From positions 645,279-709,278 of the forward strand of contig NW_006281101.1 of assembly GCF_000203795.2 (NCBI RefSeq): a stretch of 64,000 nt of DNA, read 5' to 3'. Shown here piece by piece: positions 22,255 through 33,425 of the stretch. Both the position numbers and the translations under genes were made by a program. Origin of the DNA: Batrachochytrium dendrobatidis JAM81 (Eukaryota; Chytridiomycota; Chytridiomycetes; Rhizophydiales). Every line of letters starts with the position of its first letter. Within the stretch, counting starts at the first letter, position 1. A model generated the notes under the pieces. That model was not told the origin of the DNA, ran no database searches, and was given only the letters and a program-made list of their open reading frames with translations.

Positions 22255-25025
22255 ATGAAGCCATTCGATCCCATCAGAGCTTTTTTGGACTTTCCAGAAG
22301 ATGATGATATGTCTACTGAATCGAATTGTTTACCGCAGAAAGATATAGGATCACTTTTACACTGTTACCATACTCCAGCTTTAGCGAATAAACTACAGCC
22401 AGCAGAAGTGGCAGCCATTCCTGACATGAGCTATCTGTTCAACATTACTGATACTACTCCAGACCCAATATTCCATTTTCAACTTTCTCCTTCACTTGCG
22501 TTGAATGAATTGGGCACAGAAAATGATACTGCAAATCCACTAGTTGTGGCTCAGCATTCTGCTGCACATGTTGCATGCGGCCCGGTTACTCCCCCAGCCT
22601 CTGACATAGGCTGCAAATCTCCACATGAGCCGAATTCGCTCACTCATTCTTACCAGCAACTCTCTGACCGTTTAAACAATACTACTGGTGAGTATCTTGC
22701 TGCTTTTCTGTACGAATGTTTGGTTCAATTGTTCGACAGGGGATCTCATGCTGTGCGTATTACAGCCGATTCACGTAAAATGGAACTTGTATCTGCAGTC
22801 ATTTTGCTTTGGAATATACGTTGGTTAAATATTAGAAATTGACTTTAAACATTCGTTGAGAACGGTGTTGGCCAGTAAACTGACACCAATCGTTTCATGA
22901 GATTGGCTGTTTATTATGTATTTTGATGTTTTTATCTGGTGCTCCATTTTACGTGAATATAGCTGTGATTACTGATCATTGCCATTTGCACTGAATATGG
23001 CTTCAGCCATTGTTAAGCAGTCTAAAATCACTATTATTATTCCTTACTGATTTAAATGCTGTATTATTCAAACAATGTGATACATATAGGCACATTCGAT
23101 GAGTTTTCCTTGAACCAACATAAATCATTTGGGGCAAATATACCCTCGAAGCCAGACATTTCAAATATTGCACAAAATTGCACACACCCGCTTGCTTCTG
23201 CTACAAACAAAAATACAGATTTGTCTTCACCTGCTCTTCCTCTGCAAATCCTCTCGTCGCTAATATGGTCTGCAGCTGAAAATAATTCTGCAAAACTCGT
23301 ATCAACTGAATTATTCCAGAATGATCAGGCTTCGCAAAAGAAACCCACATCTTGCAATACAAATATTTCATCAGCAACAGGATTCGGAGTATCTAGATTG
23401 TTACCACCACAGTTTCCTACAACTTCAGTGACACCGCCAATTATGGACAAACGGCAAGAAAGACTGATGAAGAATCGACACGCTGCTGATTTGTCTAGAA
23501 AACGCAAGCGTCAACAGGCCCATAAAATGGAGTCGTCGCTTGAAGAACTACAAACCCAAAACTTGCATTTGACTACTCGCGTTTCTCAACTGGAGCAATT
23601 AAATAAAGCGCTGACAGAGGATAATCTACGATTAAGTCGTCAACTTCAAATGTATGGCACTTCTTCCTTTTCATCCAGCCATGCACGCATTCGCACACAC
23701 AGTGAGGATAGCAGTGCCAGCAATATCAACTTGAACAAAAACTCTTTTGACCATCAATCGCCGCATTCCTCCATCAGGCTTTCGCCATTTCCATTGAGTT
23801 TGACCAGTGACTCTTATGAGGATCTTTGGTTTAATCAGGATCTGGATCACACCCACTCTCCTTCAATGCCGTATTCTGATCCAATTATGGGTGCTAATAC
23901 TAGCATTATTACTGGAAAATCACTTGGTGCCGTTTTCATGGTCGTTATGTTTTCCTTTGCAAGTGTGTTTATGCCCGGCTCTCTTATTTCAAATACCAGG
24001 ATTCACGCAAGACCGCAGTATTCCACTGCACCTCAAAATTTTATTACATATGTTCCTAGCATACATAATGATGCACATACTTACCGATCGCAGTCATTTC
24101 TTACCTTGTCTCCTGCTTATCGACCCCTGATTGATCCTTATTCTTTTCAATCTAATCCAAGTACCATGTCTAACGAGCCTATTTCTGATTACACCCCTAG
24201 CACATATCTATCCAACTATTATTTGGATTTAAATTCTGACTCTGTGAAATCTGCTGTTTCACATCTTGCTGATGTTCAATTACCAAAATCAAAAACAAAA
24301 ACACACTTTCCGAAAAATGATGCTTTAAATACGATTGCACTTTCTCTTGCACGACCCGAGTTTATTGCTTCACTATCCTCCATGGCTACAATGAATCCCC
24401 CAAATGCAGCTGGAGTTTTTCAGCGTCTTTTTCTTGAAAATCCATTTTGTAAAGACTCGAAAAATGTAGGTAATGCTAGTCTAATGTTCACAGATGAACA
24501 AGAGCAGTCCAATCAGATGGATCAAAAACGTCTCAATCAACACGATCCCACTTTGTCGACTCCTGTTGATCCATATCCTACCTTTTCCTCAACTGCTAAC
24601 ATGACGCTAGCATGGAGTGCTCTATTTGAATCTGAGCAGTACCGCACAATTTTACAACACATGGCTGGATCTTCTTTACAGCATTCCAGAAATTCATCCG
24701 ATACTTTTGCATATGATTCGATCAAGCTTGTGCCATATCAATCATCTTTTCCAATGTGCAGCAACTTGAACGGGGGCATATGTCGTGTGACAGACGAATT
24801 GCGCTTTACCATTCTTGCCGATGTATCTACCACACAGCATGTAAAAGGCAATAAAAAGGAACATGATCTGGGCGGGCTATTGCAGTTGGATGTAGAAGTA
24901 GTGTCTGCCAAATGGGTTGGTACGTCACTTTATTAAATTAAAAATGACAATGTCTTGCAATATTTTGTCATGTTTAATCTTCACATTTTGTAGAGCCACA
25001 TCTTTTAAAAATCAATAAAATATGA
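22255..25025 (+). CDS. Membrane-anchored bZIP transcription factor (ATF6/CREB3-like architecture)
   Basis: Three predicted exons, 22255-22687, 23090-24919 and 24994-25025, give ~764 aa; phases match at both junctions. Residues ~264-332 form a bZIP domain: basic region KNRHAADLSRKRKRQQ followed by a leucine-zipper helix. A single hydrophobic segment, SLGAVFMVVMFSFASVFMPG, at ~422-441 is a clear transmembrane helix. The remaining ~320 C-terminal residues contain many N-x-S/T sites. Type-II membrane bZIP factors such as ATF6 are ER-resident and released by intramembrane proteolysis under ER stress; that role is inferred here. Intron 1 carries a 208-bp MITE, and another MITE starts 2 bp after the stop. 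The last 11-codon exon is less certain. Confidence 0.8.
22761..22968. mobile_element. MITE copy 4 (208 bp) inside intron 1 of the bZIP gene
   Basis: The left end is TACAGCCGATTCACGTAAAA and the right end is CCATTTTACGTGAATATAGCTGTG. It is a strongly shortened derivative retaining 'cagtcattttgctttggaat' and 'tttcatgagattggctgtttattatgtat'. It lies 73 bp after the donor and 121 bp before the acceptor. Confidence 0.8.
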
Positions 25026-25027
25026 AT

Positions 25028-25526
25028 TACAGTCGTATTCCATAAAACAGAACATTATCTTGTAGTCACTTTGCTTTAAAATAAATAATGATTGAGTATT
25101 CGTTGTTTTCCTATTGGAAATCGACTTTAATAGGCATTGTCAATCCTTGTTCCAAATACAACCTTTAAATGTCTTTTCTAATCTTTTGGCAGTCATACGT
25201 GATACGATCACCAAATTTGGAACCGAATTCATCTATTGCAATACATATATTGGGGTTGAATATTGTCAACCAAAACCCCTTTGTTATACTATAATCTCAC
25301 AAATACGTTTGTGTTCTAGTTCAAAAAAGCAACCTCGGTAATACAACTATTGTTTCCATGTCAATCATCAGAAAAACTCTCAATCAAATAAAGAGTTCAA
25401 AGAGCACAACGCTGTTCAGTAAATTTGGTGAAAGCTGGCATCAATCATTCCAAGATTGACTGACCGTGTTTATTATGTAATTTGACACTCTGGTTTAGTG
25501 TTTTGTTTTGCATGAATACAGCGGTG
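25028..25526. mobile_element. MITE copy 5 (~499 bp) shared by two convergent gene ends
   Basis: The left end (TACAGTCGTATTCCATAAAA) starts 2 bp after the bZIP stop codon; the right end (TTTTGCATGAATACAGCGGTG) lies inside the last coding exon of the minus-strand gene. Internal motifs 'gtagtcactttgctttaaaataaataatg' and the right-end block match the family. It fills the whole space between the two convergent stop codons. Confidence 0.8.
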
Positions 25527-28236
25527 AGAATATTTTACTCGACACGTCTTGTCTTTTTGAAAGCTGCAAATCGGAATATTTGCAAGACTTGAGGTTGACA
25601 TCTTTGGAAAGATTGCTAGTGGCTTGCTGAGCACAGGAAAAAGAAACATGTACAGGAATTTTGCATGCTGCATGTACAACCGGTCTTTGGTGAACTAAAA
25701 GCGTGTTAGTGCTAGGTAAATTAGGGTTTCTGTTGGATTGGATTTGACGAGTTTGTTGACAAGAAGGCAGGTCAAACCTCTGCATATGTCGAGTTTTCAG
25801 ACACTTTGCATATTTAATCATTACATCCTCATGACCTGTTTGCTCATTAATATCGGTGTCGCTTTTAGCATAGTGGATCACCTCATGTCTGCCTTCATCT
25901 ACAAACCGATGGTGATCGTTACATCCACCTGACCCAATCCATACTTTACTAACATTGAACTCATCATTAGGAAAGCGCACTTTTTCCAACACAATACCAA
26001 GTGCTGGGTTACGTTTTTTCACCACCTGCATGATGGAGGACAGCCTTTCTTTGCATAATTTGATTTCATCTTGAATGTATATATATGCATCTGAAATGGT
26101 AGATTTAAGATCTTCACAAGGTGTTGCAGTGAATTTGAGTGTCAAAAGATTGGTGTTGCAAAGTCGAATACGCTCAGTTAAAGTTAGTGTTGCCGATTCA
26201 AAGTTTTGACGAGTAGTTTCCATTGGAAGCGATGTGTTTAAAGCTTGCGACGCAAACGATTCCTTGAGCGTAGTGGTAATGTGTGCAGTATGATCGTTGT
26301 AATGTGTGTGATGAGTAGCTGGTCGTGCATCTCCAATCTTGATTGCTTTTTTCAGTAAACCATTGGGTGTGTTTTTAACCACTTCAAACACAGCAGAATA
26401 CCTGTTTTCTACCAATTGGTTAGTCCATATCTAATCAAAAATAGACTGTTTTGTCAATTGTAATCAAAACTTTCAAAATACAATTGAGTTGCTATTTTAA
26501 AAACCTGCCTTTCTGGATCTTCCTCAATGCCACATAGATAGTCACCACCAATGACGCCAATAACACCACCAATACCATCAAAAGGATGAAATCCAAGTTT
26601 TTCCTCTCGCTCCCGTTGTAAACTTCTTGATGCCAACCATGCTCTTGAACCTTTTTGTTTATCTTCGGCTGTAGTCATCCATCTTGGATCGCCTAGTTTA
26701 GTTTCTTTGCGCGCATTACCTTCAATCATTGTATTATTCATCATTTCTAAAAACCGCGCTGGAGTAATCTCTTCGCTCACAAAACTGAAAAATGCATCAT
26801 CACGTTTGGTAACTTTTATCGTATAAGCCTCTGGAATATCCACATTTCCGACAGTGTAGAACGTAAAGGTAAGAAACTCTGTTTTCCCTTCATTTGAGTG
26901 ATCTACCTCATGGTGATGAATTCGAACAGGCACGGTTTTGCTATAAACGGCTTCAGGGAGCATTGTGTCGGGTAAAGTTGTGAGAACAAATGCTTTTGTG
27001 TGGGTAGATCTTTGACTGGGCGTGATGGTTCGAGAAAAAGTGGTCTTGGTTGGATTGACAACCGATGGAAGGTAATGATCAAGAACAGTTGTCCAGTGTT
27101 TGGGCTGACGAACTGGGAAAACATCTGGCTCAAAATCTGGCGACAAAAGCAAAGTGGGTTGATGTCTAGCAACTATATCCAATACATGTACAAGCGCAGA
27201 TTTGATATCTCCGTGATACTTCTATTTAAAGTGATGTTTATGAATGCAAGGTTGGTTAGAAAAATGTGTTGGTATAAATATTGACAAATATTAAACGTAC
27301 TTTAGTGCGAGCGTAGTCTGCTTTGATATCTCTAATAACTTCTTGCCACTCTGATGGTACAAAATCGATTGCAAGTAGATCTACTCGTCGATAGTTGCGT
27401 ACAACCTCGGTAAAATTCAGACTTGCAACAGTATTGAATCGATCAATTTCTAACAAGGCCTTGAATCTTATTATATAGACATACAATGAAATTAGTCTGC
27501 TAGGTTTTTGTTACAATATAGATACTATTTAAAGTATATACTAGACTACTCACTGATTAGGATACTGGACACACTCCAAAACACGATCACGTACAAATTG
27601 TCCAAACCCATCAAAAGTCTGTGGGAAGATACCTTCAGTCGCAGCTGGCATTTCCCAGTTCATGTCTTTCACCAATGTCGCAAAACTAAATGGTGTGCAC
27701 ACAAATTTCCAATGGAAAAACACATCCTCTGTAGGACTGGTTATAACGAGTTTGTGACACTGCGGAAACGATTTTCCAGTAAGCGGGTAAATCACGATTC
27801 TAAGAGTAACGATGCGAGTTGCTGGTGGAGTTTGGGGTGGCTGTCGCTTGTGAAGTTTAGATTGGGCATGAATGGGTTTAGAGCACGATGGTGTATATGA
27901 ACATGTTGCTGGAAAGTCCCTGACCCACGCGTGTTGCGTCAAGGACGAAGATATATGACTGGAGCTGATACAGTTCCGGTTTATATTCTCAGCAGAAAGC
28001 AGTTCAAGTTTGTTATGACTCGGACCTAAAGATATATTTTTATCTTTGTTGGCATTTGGTTGATATGGCTGCTCAAACACTCCAATTCCATGACTGTCGC
28101 TTGAACCTTTAGACTCGAATCGAGCCCGTCTTGCAAATGCAAAACTCGGCAAAATGCTGGCATGTAGCGGCGGTGTCCATATTGGACCTTCCGCTTCTTG
28201 GTGTGGCATGAACAGTCTTGGTGGTGAGTGCTCCAT
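25495..28236 (-). CDS. Large unrecognised protein
   Basis: Four predicted exons, 28236-27554, 27466-27301, 27221-26505 and 26430-25495, join in phase to ~833 aa. Residues ~1-140 are Ser/His/Pro-rich. Residues ~140-290 look globular (LRIVIYPLTGK, KLVITSPTEDVFFHW, FPQTFDGFGQFVRDRVLEC, ASLNFTEVVRNYRRVDLLAIDF), with a distant feel of the SAS-6/XRCC4-type head domain, which I regard as weak. A second folded region follows (EAYTIKVTKRDDAFFSFVS), then the distinctive FDGIGGVIGVIGGDYLCG near ~515. A helical segment at ~640-690 and a basic low-complexity tail close it. The last ~10 codons and the stop are supplied by a MITE end. No function is assigned; a centriolar or flagellar role is speculation. 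Confidence 0.7.
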
Positions 28237-28264
28237 GTTTAAGCTATTTTTGCAAGTCAGTATT

Positions 28265-28700
28265 TACAGCTGCATTCACGTAAAATGAAAGTATTTATAT
28301 CCTGTAGTCGTTATTTTTGAAATAAACAATGTGTAATATTCGTCGCGCTTCCTATTAGAAATTGGCCGACATTTTCAATTGAATGAATACATTGATCATC
28401 ATATGATGCCCACAAACTATAGTTTTAAACTGAGACTATCCATTCTTGGTACAATCCTAGATTTTACGATTGCCAAACTTTAACCTGAATTCATCTATTG
28501 CAATCCAGATACTGGGTTTGATTACTTTGATGTTTCCAAACTTGTATTTGTTGTGTCTTGAAATCACAGATATGTTTGCATTATAGTTTGGAAGAACAAA
28601 GATTGCACGTATCAGTAATTCAACCGTTGTTCCCATTTCGATCATCGGAAAACCCCAGTCAACTAAAAAATTGTCAAAACTAAACTTTGTCCAGCTCAAA
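28265..28700. mobile_element. MITE copy 6, 5' of the unrecognised gene (right end lost)
   Basis: The left end TACAGCTGCATTCACGTAAA starts 28 bp upstream of the ATG at 28236, on the side of its promoter. The interior ('ttgaaataaacaatg', 'attagaaattggccgac', 'actatccattcttggtac') matches other copies. A right terminal repeat could not be found before the next gene's stop at 28805, so it is truncated; the end coordinate is approximate. Confidence 0.65.
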
Positions 28701-28804
28701 TGAACCAATTCATTTTGCTTATATCTGACTTTATTCAATTTATAACACACGTACCATCCAATTAAAGCCATGGACGGCCAAGAGAACAACTATAATACTG
28801 TGTA

Positions 28805-31800
28805 TTAATCATTTGCGCGTCGGTTTTTTCGTACCTCGTGAATCACCTTCTTTTTAAAAAACTCCCAATGCCGTCTCTCCATATATGCTGACTGTAATTG
28901 CTCTATTGGAGTTCGATCTAAACTCTGGTTTAACAAAAAATTAATAATCATCCTAGCGCTCGCCAACCGACAGAAATCAATCCTGGGTATTGTCATGACT
29001 TCAACTTTAGTTTTGGCAATCACAGATACATATGCCATGGTATGAGTGCTAGAAGGATCTTGACTGGATAAAAACTTGAGGTACTGATCCTTGTCAAATG
29101 TTGCATCTGACATCCATTGATCCAGCTTGTCAACATTGGAAGGTATGTCAGGAAAACAGTCATATTCATTAAGCTCCCGAACAGTAAGAGGCTGATCAAG
29201 ACGTTCTTCGTCGTCTGCAAGGTTGACAGCTGAGTTGTATGGGCGAAGTCGTGTGCGAGTTGTAGTGTGCCCCAATTTGACTCGTTTTTGCACAAATGGA
29301 ACTATTTTTATACATCGGCATGTGCCTTTGATGATCCAAAAAATATCCAGATTGTCCGTGCCCTCGAGAAGAATCTTTTCGTTGGCGGCATAGGTGATGC
29401 ATTTGAAAAAGTGAGCGGCTTTTTCCAGAAAGCCGTCGTCAGATGACTTCATGTATGGAATAAGCGAAAGTTGTGAAATTCGGTTAGTGATGCTCCTTTC
29501 GTCTGTAGTTTGTGCAATCTATAGGTTTTACGGCAAGCGTTAGCTCATGAAAATCAGTATTTACTCTACAAAATCCAACAATAAAACTACTTTGAAGAAA
29601 TCGGCTAATTAGAGATTCCATATGATATTGGGTAGCAGAGTTATAAATTTTAGTAAGCCGAGGTCTATCGCGAATATTTTTTGAAAGCACAATTGCCAAT
29701 TACATTTATTTATACGCAATAGCTCAGTGTAAGTTGTTGTACCCACGCAAGCGGTTCGCCGATCATTGAGCAAATTCATGGTGCGATCACCAAAACTATC
29801 TCCAGTATTGAGAACATTGATCTATTCACATATTTATCATATTGAGTTATTGGTTAAAACAGCTTAAACTCCCAAAATGTCTGTCAGAATTCATGATACC
29901 CTATATTTTAGTCCATCTTTGATTTTGAAAATCTCCACCTGTCCGTGCAGTATAAAATAAAATGCCATTGAGATATGACCTTCTTTTACCAACAGTTTAT
30001 CCTATAATGATTGAATCAGTTATGATTAGTAAAATCGATACGCTTGGCCACTACAGACAGTAAACCTCGTCAAGTAATATAGTATATGCGATACCATTGG
30101 AAATTTTTCCAAGTACATAATCTCTATAAATTGATATCTCTGATTGAGACTAAATCTAGCAAAGCTACGCAATCGAATAGACAATAGCCGCTCTAAATTA
30201 ACCAAGGATATCTGACTACGTGTCCGTTGATAAACTTCAATTAGTTCTTTAACCTAAAATAGGCGACAATGTAAACTCAAATGTAAGTTGTGTAATGCCG
30301 ATACGTATAAAGCACATTAGTTATATTATCACCAAGACTTGCTTTATCTGAAAGTGTTGGATCAATTTCACTCTTCATGTCACGCAGCATATAAGATAAA
30401 CTAGATGCCTCAATTAGAGGTGCCTCCTGAGTACTTTGAATCCGCTGTGAAATCCCACTATATATACAAGCAAGTCGCCAGCCCAGTTTCATGCAAGCTG
30501 CAACTATACGCCAAAGATGCCGGTATAACACACTTTTTCGCCTGGATTTCGATTTAGATGGCTGTAATTGCTTAAATTCATACAAATCTATTGTAGAGCT
30601 GGGCATGGTTTGTTGAGTATTTGATTGCACTATACTTTGCTGCAGTTTAGACTGAGACCCAAATTTTTCATAAAACCCTTTGTGAAACTGGACAGATCCA
30701 CGGGATGATCTTACCATGATCTGCTTAATGGTTGATGCTGTTTCCTTCACTTCCCTTTTTTTCAAAGTCGTGTGAGAAAGGTCCTTTAGTAAATCTGATG
30801 CATTAATTTGATTGTTGCTGAATTTGTCAGACTCATTGTCCAATGCACGTAATGTGCAATGGGTTGGATTTGAACACGACTGGGGATTGATTGGGAGCTT
30901 GGCCATCTTTATATCAATAGAACATCTACGAGAATTGGCGAATGATTTTGCAGGTGTATAAGATTTTTCTAAAGGCTGACTTGTATCCAGACCATACATA
31001 GCAATCGTGTTACTATTATCTGGAGTGTAGGTAGCTGGCTCTTGATAAAGATGTGGCATCGGGTGAAAATTTTGCCTTTTAGATTTGGTATGCTGACTAT
31101 CAACTATGATACTGCCTTCAAGAAACGATTGCTCAGGATCAATAATGCTCTGCATCGCAATATCTGAACTTTGGCTTGAGTTCTCTTTAAAATCAATTGG
31201 TTCTAATTTATAAAATTACATTATAGTAATCAGGCATTGTATTAGTCATAATCGACTTTTTGTCAAGATAACCGACTTACTGATGCAATAAATTGTGCTG
31301 GGAGTTGCACACAATAGGAATACCATCCAAACTGCTCACCTAGTATATGCGACACGTTTTCTGGTTTTGTATCATGATCTGTCAAAGAAGTGTGGGATAG
31401 ATTAAGAAAGTGGTGAATATCACTTCCATGAGTCGAAAACGATAGTCGAGCACGTACAGGTTTTTTGAAAGAAAAGGCATCAGGTGGGCTGTTTTGAGAC
31501 GTTGGGGAGTGACTCTCAGATCTTAACTTTGGCTGTTCTTGAGGTATTGAGGATTGGGCACTGAAACGTAAATTAGCTTTCATCACCTGGAATGCATCAC
31601 TTTTTCCAAGTAAATCGGTCGAGTCGATGCTATTTCCTAAAAAGTCCTGCACCTTTTCTTTTGTTGGATTTATACTCGAAGAGGGGGGTGTAGACTTGAT
31701 ACGTAGCTTTGAAGGCTGACTGTAGATGGAGGCATTCAAATCAATAGGAATCAAACGACCGTTTATTGCAGAGCCACGACGAGTCTGAGCATATAGAGTA

Positions 31801-32258
31801 CTATTGATGTTTTCGGACAATCGATCTACTAGTGGTTTTGCTGATTCTGTCCCATGATTAATGATCCGATTATTATCACGGAGCGCAACAAATTGCTCAG
31901 CATGGTTTGTCCCATTGGAAGGCGGCGGTGGAGGAAGGAGATCTGAGGATGGCAGGAGTTTTGGTGAAATATGATTGGCAGTAGTGCTACGCGTTTTTGA
32001 GGTGGGTGATGTGCTGGAATGTGTCGTGGCAGATGGCACGTTTGCCTGTATTAGAGTTGGCTGAGTATTTGGAACATGGCCTGTTTGAGCAGTGTCATGC
32101 CGATATACTTTTGTTTGAAGAGACGCATTTAAGTCAAGTGCTCGGGGCTTAATCAAGCTGTCTGGGCGAAACTGCGTTTGGCTTTGTAATTGAGAGGGGT
32201 CGTGTTTCTGCCGATGTTGTCTATCACTCGGTTTGACCAAAGAAGGAAGATGAGCCAT
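28805..32258 (-). CDS. CNBD2-like cyclic-nucleotide-binding-domain protein, paralog 1
   Basis: Six predicted exons, 32258-31281, 31182-30343, 30253-30095, 30001-29900, 29821-29704 and 29502-28805, give ~964 aa; boundaries were fixed by alignment to the two paralogs in this window. The N-terminal ~520 residues are Ser/Thr/Pro-rich and disordered. A helical region (WRIVAACMKLGWRLA) precedes the first CNB domain: LLVKEGHISMAFYFILHGQVEIF, with cassette GDSFGDRTMNLLNDRRTA (Arg kept). A second degenerate CNB-like domain follows, with KILLEGTDNLDIFWIIKG. The 30343/30342 donor appears to be GC (AAA|GCAAGT), because only this keeps both frame and the paralog junction LSDK|VKEL. Proteins of this kind bind cAMP or cGMP; the partner is unknown. 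Confidence 0.78.
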
Positions 32259-32367
32259 TTCGTAATCAGGTAAAGAATGCAGCTGGATTGCGAATTTCAG
32301 TCAATCAAAATAGTTGTTCCCAAACTGGTGTACCAACGATATATAAAATGCAAGATACGCCCAAGTT

Positions 32368-33017
32368 TACAGTCGTATTCATACGAAATGAAATACTAAA
32401 TAAAGGTGTCGAAATGCATAATAAACAGCCAGTCTCATGGAATGATGATTCCCGCAAAATTTATTAGACAGCATTGTTAAGCCCATCAACAAAATTGACT
32501 GGTTTCTCCATGCTCATTTTGGATAAAAACTAAACGAGTGCTCGCATCTTTATTTCAGTAAATCTCATATGCTTGATACTTGTCCAATCTCCTCTTTGTT
32601 CATTCAAATCATTCAAATCATTGAAAAAACAGACATTACAATATTGGGTGGTTGCATGTATAGTTGCATTCCTGATACGTATAATCTTTGGCTTGTTAAA
32701 CCAGAGCGCGGGCGTATCCGACTTGTTAGAATACAGTCAATATGGGTTTGTAGAGCTTGACAATATTGAAACAGCCAATCTAATATCTGGATTACAATGG
32801 GTGAATCTGGGAATTGCACAATGTATGGTTGTGCCAATAAGGACAATCTCAGTTCAAAACTATAATTTGTGAGCATTATACAATGAGGATTGTATCTATT
32901 GAATTGAAAATGTCTATTAAGTAGTGCAGTCAATCTAGTAGGGAAACGCAGACAATCATTTCTATTCCAAAGCAGTGATTGCAAGATAGTGTTTCATTTT
33001 ACATGAATGCGGCTGTA
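32368..33017. mobile_element. MITE copy 7 (650 bp), inverted partner of 42415-43067
   Basis: The left end is TACAGTCGTATTCATACG and the right end is ATTTTACATGAATGCGGCTGTA. It is nearly identical over its full length, in reverse orientation, to the copy at 42415-43067. It lies 109 bp upstream of the start codon of CNB paralog 1. ORFs inside it are shared between both copies but are not genes. Confidence 0.9.
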
Positions 33018-33425
33018 AATGTGAGACTGACATCCTGAATATTGAGTAGATTGTTTGAGTTTATAAAGAGCCAATTGCATGCAAGCTAAAAGAAGGATTG
33101 CCAAATCTGGCATGACTGTAGCTTTCGAAACCCAATTTATTTGGTATCAAGTAAGACCAATGTGAAGCTGTGTTGAGAGGAGTTTGCAATAAAAGGGAAG
33201 ATGGACCAAGTATAAACTAAGGCTGTAGTTTCAACGCTTGTAAAACTTTATTCATTTGGCTAGAAAGCAATGACAGCCAACAATAATATGCCACACCTGA
33301 ATGATAAAAGGTATGACTTTTGCTTCTTCTCTACTACATGATAGTAGCTGCTCATTATCCATGCATCTGTAGCTTTTAAAGAGATTATAGCTGGCTAATC
33401 TGCTGATGCTTCAGTCCATCAGTGG
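33018..33425. other. Intergenic region upstream of TBC gene
   Basis: 408 bp between the MITE and the presumed start of the TBC-domain gene. Nothing recognisable; presumably promoter. Confidence 0.4.

Noticed and set aside
32569..32984. ORFs of 63-123 codons shared with 42563-42866
   Set aside because: They lie wholly inside the two MITE copies; shared because the DNA is repeated, not because of coding constraint.
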